The notes under the pieces are model-generated. The model was not told the origin of the DNA. It ran no database searches and saw only the letters and a program-made list of their open reading frames with translations. Positions 1 to 6,858 of a DNA stretch of 14,319 nt are shown here, piece after piece. Position numbers and translations under genes: made by a program. Every line of letters begins with the position of its first letter. Within the stretch, counting starts at the first letter, position 1. The stretch comes from Acidimicrobiaceae bacterium (GTDB taxonomy: Bacteria > Actinomycetota > Acidimicrobiia > Acidimicrobiales > Palsa-688): positions 1 to 14,319 of the forward strand of contig PMLI01000347.1 in assembly GCA_003158835.1 (NCBI GenBank). Reading direction: 5' to 3'.

Positions 1-647
1 CGGTGGATGTTGGAGTTCTCGTGGGCGTAGAAGTAGGCCAACCGATCGATTACGGCCTGGGGCTTCTGCGTCGTAGCCGCATTGTCCAGCCATACGAGCT
101 GGCGCCCGTTGACCCGCTCTTGCAGGACCGGGAAGTCCCGCCTCACCGTCTCGACGTGGAAGGCGGGGTGGGCCTCCGGGGCGACCGCGTGGCGGCCGGG
201 TACCGAAAACTCGTCGTCGACGAAGTAGAACGAAGGTGCGCCCGGCTGGCCGTGGGCCGGCCCTTGAAGCACCTCCTCCGGTGGGCCCGGTCTCATGGCG
301 GCGCGGACCGCGGCCGCGCTAACCGCCGGCAGGCCCGGCACGGCGTAGTCGCTCTGGGCGGCCAGAGCCGCCAACCGCCCCGGGACCGAAGCGGCCCGAT
401 GGTAGTCGGACAGCTCGTCGGGCGGCAGGTACCCCCGCCGCCCGCCCGCAGGCGGCACCGTACCCGGGGTCACGGGCAGACTGGCGGGGACGGCGGGGAC
501 GGCTGGGAAGGCGGGCGCGGCCAGGCCCGGGTCATGGCCCGGCATGGGGCCGAAAAACTCGTTCGCCAGCCGGGTCAGAAGCGCCTCGTCGGGCACCCCC
601 GGGCCGGCCGCGCTCACGCCGTCACCGGTAGGTGTGGCCGTACTCAT
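1..647 (-). CDS. SufS-like cysteine desulfurase, encapsulin cargo (partial, 3' end outside window)
   Basis: This gene encodes a PLP-dependent cysteine desulfurase, which takes sulfur from cysteine as an enzyme persulfide. Only the first 215 codons are present. Residues from about 165 on match the SufS/CsdA N-terminus: RRDFPVL, then WLDNAATTQKPQAVID (186-201) and ENSNIH (210-215). The PLP lysine and catalytic cysteine lie beyond the window. Residues 1-160 are an Ala/Pro/Gly-rich, probably disordered extension that ordinary SufS lacks. It has a short likely helix (EALLTRLANEFF, 21-32) and a SFYFVDDEF patch near 139. Long N-terminal extensions of this kind are the cargo-loading region of desulfurases packaged in family 2A encapsulins. 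The ATG at 647 lies inside the shell gene and overlaps it by 26 nt in another frame, so the two are probably translationally coupled. The upstream SD is weak. The family call is firm; the cargo role rests on the extension and the neighbour. Confidence 0.93.
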   Translation of the reverse strand, partial: MSTATPTGDGVSAAGPGVPDEALLTRLANEFFGPMPGHDPGLAAPAFPAVPAVPASLPVTPGTVPPAGGRRGYLPPDELSDYHRAASVPGRLAALAAQSDYAVPGLPAVSAAAVRAAMRPGPPEEVLQGPAHGQPGAPSFYFVDDEFSVPGRHAVAPEAHPAFHVETVRRDFPVLQERVNGRQLVWLDNAATTQKPQAVIDRLAYFYAHENSNIH

Positions 648-1566
648 GGAACTTGCCTATTTCGACGTCGTCGAGGACTGCGAGGGCATCCGAGGTGAGC
701 ACCGCGAGCGAGCTGTACAGCGACACCAGATAGGACGCTATGGCGTTTCGGCTGATACCCATGAACCGCACCGACAACCCGGGCGACTGCTCTCCGGTCA
801 GGCCCGGCTGGTACAGGCCGATCACGCCTTGGCACTGCTCACCGACGCGCAGCAGGAGCATCTTCGTCTTGCCCCCCTCGACCGGCACTTTGTTGGACGG
901 GACCAGGGGAAGGCCGCGCCACGTGATGAACTGCGAGCCGTAGAGGCTCACCGTCACAGGCGGCACGCCGCGCCGCGTGCACTCCCGGGCAAAGGCGGCG
1001 ATGGCAAGGGGGTGGGCCAGGAAGAACGCCGGGTCTTTCCAGACCTTGGTGATCAGCTGGTCCAGATCGTCCGGGGTGGGCGGGCCGGAGAGAGTGGAGA
1101 TGCGCTGACCGGCTTCGACGCTGGCGAGCAGCCCGTAGTCGGCGTTGTTGATCAGCTCGCTCTCCTGGCGCTCTTTCACCGTCTCGACGGTCAGCCTGAT
1201 CTGCTCGGCGATCTGGTCGAACGGGCTGCTGTAGAGGTCGGAGACCCGGGTGTGAATATCGACGATGGTGGTTATGGTGCTGAGAAAGTACTCGCGGGGC
1301 GCCTCGTAATATCCCACGTAGGTCTGCGCCACCTCGGACTCGTCCCGAGGCGGCGTGGAAACTGCCACGGACTCCGGGTCCTTGACCCGGTTGAGCCGGT
1401 AGATACCTGCCTCGACCGGGACCCACTGCAACATTTGGACCAGCCATCGCCGGGTGATCGTGTCGAGTTGTGCCCGGCTTTTGGTCGCATTCGCTAATTG
1501 GCGCGCCGCGGCGTCGGTCAGTGCGAGCTGCACCGGCTGGTCCGTGGGTGGTGCTGGTTTGGGCAT
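622..1566 (-). CDS. srpI: Family 2A encapsulin shell protein (SrpI type)
   Basis: The gene encodes a 314-residue HK97-fold protein that self-assembles into a protein nanocompartment. Length and sequence fit the SrpI-like family 2A shells. Recognised stretches include the N-arm (LTDAAARQLANATKS, about 16-30), the segment VEAGIYRLNRV (52-62), SDLYSSPFDQIAEQIRLT, KERQESELINN, FFLAHPLAIAAF and a GLSVRFMGI strand near the C-terminus. There is no inserted cyclic-nucleotide-binding domain, which separates it from family 2B. Known family 2A shells enclose a cysteine desulfurase and are tied to sulfur metabolism and sulfur storage. Here the cargo gene follows directly and overlaps the 3' end. The ATG at 1566 is preceded by AGAAAGG about 8 nt upstream. 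A 128-nt gap separates it from the DsrE-like gene, so it may have its own promoter or be read from upstream. Confidence 0.95.
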   Translation of the reverse strand: MPKPAPPTDQPVQLALTDAAARQLANATKSRAQLDTITRRWLVQMLQWVPVEAGIYRLNRVKDPESVAVSTPPRDESEVAQTYVGYYEAPREYFLSTITTIVDIHTRVSDLYSSPFDQIAEQIRLTVETVKERQESELINNADYGLLASVEAGQRISTLSGPPTPDDLDQLITKVWKDPAFFLAHPLAIAAFARECTRRGVPPVTVSLYGSQFITWRGLPLVPSNKVPVEGGKTKMLLLRVGEQCQGVIGLYQPGLTGEQSPGLSVRFMGISRNAIASYLVSLYSSLAVLTSDALAVLDDVEIGKFHEYGHTYR

Positions 1567-1694
1567 GGCTGAACCTTTCTCTTATGGAACTGCCCCGTAC
1601 CACGGGCTCCGCAGGTGCGGGTCAGATAAAAGCGACAAATAGTGCCGGGCCTTCCATTTCCAACGTTGTTGCGGCGGCCGGCTCCGACGTGATG
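1567..1694 (-). other. 128-nt leader of the encapsulin gene
   Basis: This is the gap between the DsrE-like stop and the encapsulin ATG. It is less GC-rich than the coding regions and holds an 8-bp palindrome CAACGTTG (1661-1668). A weak promoter-like pair, TTGGAA and TATTTG about 16 nt apart, can be picked out on the minus strand, but it is not convincing. I see no hairpin followed by a T run, so nothing argues for termination here. Confidence 0.35.
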
Positions 1695-2210
1695 TCAAAT
1701 AAACAGCTGGATGTCGGCCTTGGCGGCCATATCGATAAAGCTAGCCGCGCCCAGAGTGGGCTGCAGCCCGTCGATGAAGTCCGACGTTGACAGCCCGTAC
1801 AGGTCCATCGTCATCTGGCACGGGTGCAGGCGCACCCCGACGTCGATGGCCATCTCCATCAGCTCCGTCACACTGGCGACCTTGTGCTGCTTGGCCAGCA
1901 TCTTGATCATGGAGGTGCCCGCCCCGGCGAAATGGACCTTGCTGAGCTTGAGGTGATCGGTCCCACCCCGGTCGACCAACGACTCGGCCTTCTGCATCCA
2001 GTTCTTGCCGGTGACGCGCTGGTTGTTCTTCTGCAGCACTCGCAGCCCCCAGAACGTGAAAAAGACGTCGACCTCGAGGCCGGAGGCAGCACCGGTGGTG
2101 GCGAGGATCATCACCGGCCAGACCCGGTCCAGGTCGTTGCTCCAGCAGATTATGGCCATTCGCTTCGGCTCGTCCTCGCCGGCGGTGGCTCCGGTTTCGT
2201 TGTCAACCAT
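1695..2210 (-). CDS. DsrE/DsrF-like sulfurtransferase (DsrE2/DsrE3 type)
   Basis: The 171-residue protein belongs to the DsrE/DsrF/DrsH family, the group often labelled 'predicted peroxiredoxin'. Diagnostic stretches are MAIICWSNDLDRVWPVMILA (18-37), EVDVFFTFWGLRVLQK (46-61) and the active-site region HPCQMTMDLYGL (129-140) with Cys131; it ends in ADIQLFI. The family's conserved Cys carries a persulfide, and DsrE-type proteins in sulfur oxidisers pass sulfane sulfur between carriers, including lipoate-binding proteins of the sHdr system. A second Cys (22) sits in the first strand. It is a soluble cytoplasmic protein with no signal peptide. The start at 2210 has a strong SD (AGGAGGGA, 8 nt away). 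It lies between LbpA and the encapsulin/desulfurase pair, which suggests it relays sulfur between them. The exact subgroup needs a tree. Confidence 0.9.
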   Translation of the reverse strand: MVDNETGATAGEDEPKRMAIICWSNDLDRVWPVMILATTGAASGLEVDVFFTFWGLRVLQKNNQRVTGKNWMQKAESLVDRGGTDHLKLSKVHFAGAGTSMIKMLAKQHKVASVTELMEMAIDVGVRLHPCQMTMDLYGLSTSDFIDGLQPTLGAASFIDMAAKADIQLFI

Positions 2211-2387
2211 GGCATTTCCCTCCTAACTCGGCGGCGACGGGCCAGCGCAACTCGCTCGCCACCCGGCGGTGCTGCGGTTCAGGGCAGATGACCGAGATCG
2301 GGTCCCTATGGGTTCCCTTATCGCGATAGGTTAGCTGGCTGACCGGTGACTAGCTAACCCAACGCCAACCCCCGCCCCTTTCTCGCA
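2211..2387 (-). promoter_or_regulatory. 177-nt intergenic region with palindromes, upstream of the DsrE-like gene
   Basis: This is the longest gene-free stretch in the window and the likely regulatory break between the Hdr/Etf/lipoate block and the sulfurtransferase/encapsulin block. It holds a perfect 10-bp palindrome TATCGCGATA (2319-2328) directly abutting an inverted repeat GGTTAGCT/AGCTAACC (2329-2336 and 2352-2359, 15-nt spacer). The stem has no T run after it on the minus strand, so it looks more like an operator or an RNA structure than an intrinsic terminator. I could not find convincing -35/-10 boxes. Its presence between two functionally linked blocks suggests separate control of sulfur storage and sulfur oxidation. 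Confidence 0.45.
2217..2224 (-). promoter_or_regulatory. Strong ribosome binding site of the DsrE-like gene
   Basis: AGGAGGGA on the minus strand sits 6 nt before the ATG at 2210 (8 nt from the AGGAGG core). It fixes this start and indicates independent, strong translation initiation after the preceding 177-nt gap. Confidence 0.8.
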
Positions 2388-2822
2388 TCATCCGCACGTG
2401 ATCCCCTGGGCGTCGAGGAACTCTCGGTAGGCCTCGATCCCTTCCGGCCCCGTGGCGAGGTCGACGGCATCGGCGTCCCAGTCGGACGGGCGGAGCCTGG
2501 CCACCCAGCCCGCGCCATAGGGGTCGGAGTTGATCAAGCCCGGCGTGGCAGTGAGAGCATCATTGACCGCCACGATCTCGCCGCTCACCGGGGCCGGAAC
2601 GGGCCCGACCCACTTGCCGCTTTCCACAGTGGCGATGTTCCGGCCCTTCTGCACCGCCTTCCCGGGCGCCTTCGGCGTCACCGCGATGATCTTCTTCGCC
2701 AGGCTCTGGGCGACGTCGGTCATCCCGACCGTTACCAGTTCGCCTTCCCGCCGGGCCCAGACATGCTTGGCCACGACGTAGTACAAGTCCTCGGGAAGGT
2801 TGCAATTGTTGACAGTGGTCAT
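2388..2822 (-). CDS. lbpA: Lipoate-binding protein, GcvH-like (LbpA type)
   Basis: The 144-residue protein has a glycine-cleavage H-protein fold. The lipoyl-lysine region is VESGKWVGPVPAPVSGEIV (66-84) with Lys70, followed by the H-protein features VNDAL (86-90), INSDPYGAGWVARL. The ESGKWVGPVPAP form is what I associate with LbpA, the lipoate-binding protein of the sulfur-oxidising sHdr pathway, rather than the SVKA-type motif of true GcvH. No glycine-cleavage T or P genes are nearby, while Hdr-like, DsrE-like and lipoate-assembly genes are. Predicted role: swinging lipoate arm that carries sulfane sulfur to the Hdr-like complex. The ATG overlaps the oxidoreductase stop as ATGA, and GGAGATGA inside that gene's end is the ribosome binding site. 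The carrier role is inferred from family and context. Confidence 0.85.
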   Translation of the reverse strand: MTTVNNCNLPEDLYYVVAKHVWARREGELVTVGMTDVAQSLAKKIIAVTPKAPGKAVQKGRNIATVESGKWVGPVPAPVSGEIVAVNDALTATPGLINSDPYGAGWVARLRPSDWDADAVDLATGPEGIEAYREFLDAQGITCG

Positions 2823-5032
2823 GGCTTCATCTCCGGTCCTGCTCCGACATTGTTACGCTCCTGTACTGACAGGTCGTCCGCTGACATCCCGGCCGCCGGC
2901 GCCCTACCTGGGCCGAGCATCGCCTCCTGGACGAGCATGGTGATGTCCCGGACAGCCAGCCGGTCGTCCACCCGGCCGTCCGTTCGGGCGGTCTTGACCG
3001 CATCGGAGAACATCGTCACGTCCTTCGGGCAGGCGACGACGAACTGGGTCACGTCCAAGCGGAGCGCCTCGGCGATCCGGTTCTGGCTCGGGCGTTCGCG
3101 GAGGAGGCTGTCGTCCATCCAGATCCGGCCGCCACCGGCCCCGCAGCAGAAGCTGTCAACGCCGTGGCGCGGCATCTCGACCAGTTCGCAACCCAGCGCC
3201 TTCAAGATGCGCCGGGGCGCATCGACCACGTTGTTGTACCGGGCCAGGTAGCAGGGGTCGTGGTAAGTGACCCGGTAACCCAGGGGCCTGACGACGATGG
3301 CGCCGCTTTCGAGCAACTGCGCCAGCAGTTCGGTGTAGTGACGGACCTGGTAGCTCGCCCCCAACGCCGGGTACTCGTTGCGCAGCGCGTTGAGCGTATG
3401 CGGGTCGGTGGTGAAGATCTCCTCGTACCGGGCCTGGCGCAGCGCCTTGATGTTTTGCTCGGCCAGCATCTCGAACAGGCCCTCCTCCCCGACGCGGCGC
3501 ACGTCGTTGCCGGCGTTGCGCTCCGCCTCGTACAACAGGCCGAAATCGACGCCGGCGGCGCGCAGGATCCCGGCCAGGGCCCGGGAGTTGTCCTGCAACC
3601 GCTCGTCGAAGCTGGCGTAGTCGCCGACGAACCACAGGTACTTCACCGCCTGTTGGCGCGCATCGGGGACCGGGAAGCCCAGGTCCCGAACCCAGCGGGC
3701 CCTGGTGCGGGCCGAGCGCCCGAACGAGTTGCCCTGGGCGGCCAGGTTCTGAAGGGCCTGCTGCAGGGTCGGGCCCATAGTTCCTTCGTCCACCAGGCTG
3801 CGGCGCAACTGGACGATGGTGGGCACGTGCTCGATGCCCACGGGGCAGACTTCCGCGCAATGCATGCAGGTCGTGCACGACCACAGGGCGTCGGCGTCGA
3901 TCACGTCGCCGGCGATCCTGACGCCCCCGCCTGCCGCCAGCGGGCCGGTGCGCTCCGGCCTGCGCTCGCGGTCGAGCAGCGTCCTGCCGCCGGCAGACTT
4001 ATCGACCCACTGGCGCAGGTCGAGGACCAGGTCGCGGGGCGAGAGAGGCGCCCCGCCGGTCCGGGCCGGGCAGACCTCGTGGCAGCGCCCGCACTTCGTG
4101 CAGGCGTCGAGATCGAGCAGTTCCTTCCAGGTGAAGTCCGGGATCTCCCGGTACCCGGGGTGGCCGGCCCCGGGTGGCGGCCCGGGCAGGCCGAGAATGG
4201 CCGAACGGTCGGTGGCGAGCAGGTTCACCACGTCGACCAGCATGTGCATGGCCTTGGAGTACGGGACGTAGGCGACAAAAGCCAGGGCCAGGGAGGCGTG
4301 GGCCCACCACACCACGCCATGGGCCGTGACCGCTTGGGCCGGTGTCATGCCCAAGCCGGAAAGGGCCTCGGCGACGGTCCGGCCGAACGGGCTGAACACG
4401 CTGAACCACGGCATGCCCTGGCCCAGGATCCGCAGGCCCGTCAGCAGGTAAGCGGTGACCAGGATGGCCAGGAGCAGGCCGAGGAAGAGCCAGTCGCCCT
4501 GCACCAGGCGCCGGCGCGAGTAGCCGCCGGCCGGCGCGCCGGCCCGGTCGTAGCGCAGGCGCAACGGTCGCCGCACGCCCCGGCGCACCGCCATGCCGAC
4601 CAGGGCGACGAGGAACGCGAACCCCATCGTGTCCACCACGAAGGTGAAGACGATGAAGAACGTGCCGTGGAAGAAACTGTCCTCGTGCCCGGTGATCAGC
4701 CGGGAAATCCACCGCACCACGTCGGTGTCGAACGTGAGGATGACTGTCGCCAGGAAAGCCACCAGGAAACCCCACAGGATGAAGAAGTGGGCCAGGCCGG
4801 TGGCGCGGTTGCCCCGGGACACCGACGTGCCCGTGCCGATGGCGCGCAGCCGGCGGCTGAGAGCGGCCCGGACCGCCGGCCCTCGCCCCGCCGCCCGTCC
4901 CATCCGGTACTTGCGGGCCCGGCGCCAGGCTCCCCAGCCGAAGATCACCGTCGACACCGCCGCGACGGCGTAGAAGACCGCCTTCCCGGCGGGCTCCATG
5001 CCCTCGAAGATAGGCCTGGTCACTTCGGCCAC
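2819..5032 (-). CDS. Membrane Etf:quinone oxidoreductase, NarI-like/ferredoxin/CCG fusion (EMO type)
   Basis: The 737-residue protein joins three parts. First comes an N-terminal NarI-like domain with about five membrane helices (roughly 17-35, 79-101, 122-148, 181-203, 234-258) containing His82, His122, His238 and His245, candidate heme b ligands. Next are two [4Fe-4S] motifs, CTKCGRCHEVCP (311-322) and CTTCMHCAEVCP (386-397). Last is an HdrD-like region with CCG elements HDPC (591-594), CCG (629-631) and ACPKD (667-671). Proteins of this build next to etfBA take electrons from Etf to menaquinone. The N-terminal CCG half has lost its cysteines (VGDYASFDER at 469-478, ERNAGNDVRR at 504-513), and the last CxxC Cys is Asp671. 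I chose the GTG at 5032; GTG 5023 or ATG 4999 are possible, and all lack a good SD. An open frame continuing upstream through etfA is a shadow. Confidence 0.9.
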   Translation of the reverse strand: MAEVTRPIFEGMEPAGKAVFYAVAAVSTVIFGWGAWRRARKYRMGRAAGRGPAVRAALSRRLRAIGTGTSVSRGNRATGLAHFFILWGFLVAFLATVILTFDTDVVRWISRLITGHEDSFFHGTFFIVFTFVVDTMGFAFLVALVGMAVRRGVRRPLRLRYDRAGAPAGGYSRRRLVQGDWLFLGLLLAILVTAYLLTGLRILGQGMPWFSVFSPFGRTVAEALSGLGMTPAQAVTAHGVVWWAHASLALAFVAYVPYSKAMHMLVDVVNLLATDRSAILGLPGPPPGAGHPGYREIPDFTWKELLDLDACTKCGRCHEVCPARTGGAPLSPRDLVLDLRQWVDKSAGGRTLLDRERRPERTGPLAAGGGVRIAGDVIDADALWSCTTCMHCAEVCPVGIEHVPTIVQLRRSLVDEGTMGPTLQQALQNLAAQGNSFGRSARTRARWVRDLGFPVPDARQQAVKYLWFVGDYASFDERLQDNSRALAGILRAAGVDFGLLYEAERNAGNDVRRVGEEGLFEMLAEQNIKALRQARYEEIFTTDPHTLNALRNEYPALGASYQVRHYTELLAQLLESGAIVVRPLGYRVTYHDPCYLARYNNVVDAPRRILKALGCELVEMPRHGVDSFCCGAGGGRIWMDDSLLRERPSQNRIAEALRLDVTQFVVACPKDVTMFSDAVKTARTDGRVDDRLAVRDITMLVQEAMLGPGRAPAAGMSADDLSVQERNNVGAGPEMKP

Positions 5033-5058
5033 GGCCGGACCGGGCAGGCCTGCCAAGG

Positions 5059-6021
5059 CTAGCCCCGGACCTTGTCCACGAGCTCGGGGACGAGGTCGAA
5101 CAGGTCGAGGGTCGTGCCGTAGTGGGCAACGCCGAAAATCGGGGCGCCCGGGTCGGTGTTGCAGGCGATGATCATCTCGGAGCGCCGCATGCCCTCCAGG
5201 TGCTCGGGAGCCCCCGAGATGCCGAAAGCCAGGTACACCCTGGGCTTGACCTTCAGGCCCGACTGGCCCACCTGGCGCGATTTCGGCAGCCATCCCGCGT
5301 CCACCACCGGCCGGGACGCCGACAGGGGGGCGCCCAGGGCATCGGCGAGCTCTTGCACGGTCTCCAGGTTTTCCTGGGACTCGATCCCCCGGCCCACCGA
5401 GACGAGCAGGTCGGCGGCGCTGATGTCGATGTCCCCGCCATCCGGGCCGACCACGCTGCGCAGCGACATCCGCAGTGCCCCGAGGCCGGCCGGCGGCGCC
5501 ACGTGGACGACCTCGGGGCCGGCCCCGGCGGCCCCGAGGTCGGCGCCGAACGCACCCCCCAGCAGGGTGGCGATCCCGCGCCGGCCGGGTAACTCGACCT
5601 CGGCCAGCACCTTCCCGCCGAGGATCTGCGCCGTGGCTACAACGGCGCCACCATCGATCTCGAGGGCGCTGACGTAAGCGGCCAGGGGCGCGTCCCAGTG
5701 CACCGAGAGGGCGGCGCCGAGGTCCAGGCCGATGGTGGCGTTCGACAGCAGGAGCAGCCGCGGCGACCGCTGCGCCAGCACCTCGAGCAGCGCCCGCTCG
5801 TACGCCTCGGGCACGTACTCCTCCAGAGCCGGGTGTTCGACGCACACCACTACGTCGGCCGGGCCGAGCTGGCCGGCCAGGTCGGCCCGGCCCAGCAGGG
5901 CCACCTCGGTCACGCCCCCCAACGCCGCGGCCAGCGCCCGGGCCTGGCCGATCAGCTCGTACGTCCCGTCGGAGACCTGTCCGTCGGTATGTTCGGCCAG
6001 CACCATCACATTGACGCTCAT
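5059..6021 (-). CDS. etfA: Electron transfer flavoprotein alpha subunit
   Basis: EtfA binds the FAD through which electrons leave toward a membrane acceptor. The 320-residue product shows the N-terminal Etf domain (MSVNVMVLAEHTDGQ) and the C-terminal FAD-binding region: SRPVVDAGWLPKSRQVGQSG, then PRVYLAFGISGAPEHLEGM and IIACNTDPGAPIF. It lies between etfB and the membrane oxidoreductase, with 23-26 nt spacing on each side, which makes one transcriptional unit and one electron path. I chose the ATG at 6021 because MSVNVMVLAEH is a normal EtfA N-terminus and GAGCGGGA precedes it. A GTG at 6048 overlapping the etfB stop as GTGA would add nine residues (MTAPERERA). I did not try to decide from the residues whether this Etf bifurcates. 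Confidence 0.94.
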   Translation of the reverse strand: MSVNVMVLAEHTDGQVSDGTYELIGQARALAAALGGVTEVALLGRADLAGQLGPADVVVCVEHPALEEYVPEAYERALLEVLAQRSPRLLLLSNATIGLDLGAALSVHWDAPLAAYVSALEIDGGAVVATAQILGGKVLAEVELPGRRGIATLLGGAFGADLGAAGAGPEVVHVAPPAGLGALRMSLRSVVGPDGGDIDISAADLLVSVGRGIESQENLETVQELADALGAPLSASRPVVDAGWLPKSRQVGQSGLKVKPRVYLAFGISGAPEHLEGMRRSEMIIACNTDPGAPIFGVAHYGTTLDLFDLVPELVDKVRG

Positions 6022-6044
6022 GGCACGTTCCCGCTCAGGCGCCG

Positions 6045-6836
6045 TCACCCTTTCACCAAGCCCCGAGCGCGCAGCAGGCCCACGATCTGGCCCGCCACCT
6101 CGCCCGCGCTGCCGGTCATCATCTCGGCCTTCCCGGACGCCTCCGGCCGGTGCACCCGGCGCACTACCAGGCCGTCCCCGGCCGCCCGGGCCGGCACCGC
6201 CAGCTCGGACAGCCCCCCGGCATTCATGGCCTGCCTGATCCGGGTGATCGGTGCGTAGCGCGGCGCCTGTCGCGCCGACTGGACTCCGATCACGGCCGGC
6301 ATTTGCACCTGGAGCTCGTGCGAACGGCCGCCGGCGAACTCCTGGCGGACCGTGGCCGAGCCGCCGCCCACCTCGACGCCTATGACCACGGACACGTGCG
6401 GCAGGTCGAGCAGGGCGGCGAGGCGCGACGGCAGTTGCCCGTCCAGGTCGTCGGCGGCCTGCACACCCGTGATCACCAGGTCGGCGGGCTGGGCGTCGAG
6501 GTACGCGGCCAGCAGCGCGGCCCGGTCGGCGGTGCGGGTACCGCTGGGCCCGGACGGTCCCGCGGCACCGGCGCCGGTCAGCTTCACCGCCGCGTCCGCG
6601 CCCTTGGCCAGAGCCGTGTAGAGGAGCTGGTCGATGTCGGGGTCGTCAGCCAGGCCGACGGCCACGACCTCCGCCCCACCAGCATCCTTCAGCAGCAGAG
6701 CCTCCTCCAGAGCCTGAGCGTCCCACTCGCTGATCACGAACGTCAGGTACTCGCGGTCGATGCCGGTCTCGTCCGCGGCGAGGTCGATCTCCTCGACAAG
6801 ATCGGGAACCGCTTTAATGGGCACAACGATCCTCAC
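6045..6836 (-). CDS. etfB: Electron transfer flavoprotein beta subunit
   Basis: EtfB is the partner of EtfA in the heterodimeric electron carrier. The 263-residue protein starts MRIVVPIKAVPDL and carries the EtfB signature regions ISEWDAQALEEALLLKD, VITGVQAADDLDGQLPSRLA and, near the end, VQSARQAPRYAPITRIRQA. A Gly/Ser/Pro-rich stretch around residues 88-98 (AGAAGPSGPSG) looks like a lineage-specific loop insertion. Translation begins at GTG 6836, behind a near-ideal SD (GGGAGGTGG). It is the first gene after the lipoylation block, separated by 22 nt, so the block is probably read through with a fresh, strong initiation here. The electron donor is not shown by the sequence; the HdrA-like protein upstream in the same gene line is the most likely partner. 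Confidence 0.94.
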   Translation of the reverse strand: MRIVVPIKAVPDLVEEIDLAADETGIDREYLTFVISEWDAQALEEALLLKDAGGAEVVAVGLADDPDIDQLLYTALAKGADAAVKLTGAGAAGPSGPSGTRTADRAALLAAYLDAQPADLVITGVQAADDLDGQLPSRLAALLDLPHVSVVIGVEVGGGSATVRQEFAGGRSHELQVQMPAVIGVQSARQAPRYAPITRIRQAMNAGGLSELAVPARAAGDGLVVRRVHRPEASGKAEMMTGSAGEVAGQIVGLLRARGLVKG

Positions 6837-6842
6837 CTAAGT

Positions 6843-6851
6843 CCACCTCCC
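6843..6851 (-). promoter_or_regulatory. Strong ribosome binding site of etfB
   Basis: GGGAGGTGG on the minus strand lies about 6 nt before the GTG at 6836. It decides the start of etfB and is one of the strongest SD sequences in the window. Confidence 0.8.
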
Positions 6852-6858
6852 TCGGTCT

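Noticed and set aside
1680..1695. TTGACA-like -35 box at the end of the DsrE-like gene
   Set aside because: TTGACA overlaps the stop codon region but no acceptable -10 element follows at normal spacing.
2329..2359. Intrinsic terminator after the LbpA gene
   Set aside because: The 8-bp stem has a 15-nt loop and no T run follows on the minus strand; kept only as a possible operator or RNA structure.
2388..2822. Glycine cleavage H protein
   Set aside because: No gcvT, gcvP or lpd genes are nearby; the lysine context and the Hdr/DsrE/lipoate-assembly neighbours fit LbpA better.
3164..5062. Long plus-strand open frame (632 codons) opposite the membrane oxidoreductase
   Set aside because: Antisense shadow of a GC-rich gene; the protein is Gln/Arg/His/Gly-rich with no recognisable domain, while the minus strand carries clear family motifs. 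The same applies to the plus-strand frames at 11506-13074 and 544-1497.
5033..5845. N-terminal extension of the oxidoreductase frame up to 5845 (1008 residues)
   Set aside because: The extension reads the etfA coding region out of frame and is Arg/Gly-rich without homology; the true protein begins just before its first membrane helix.
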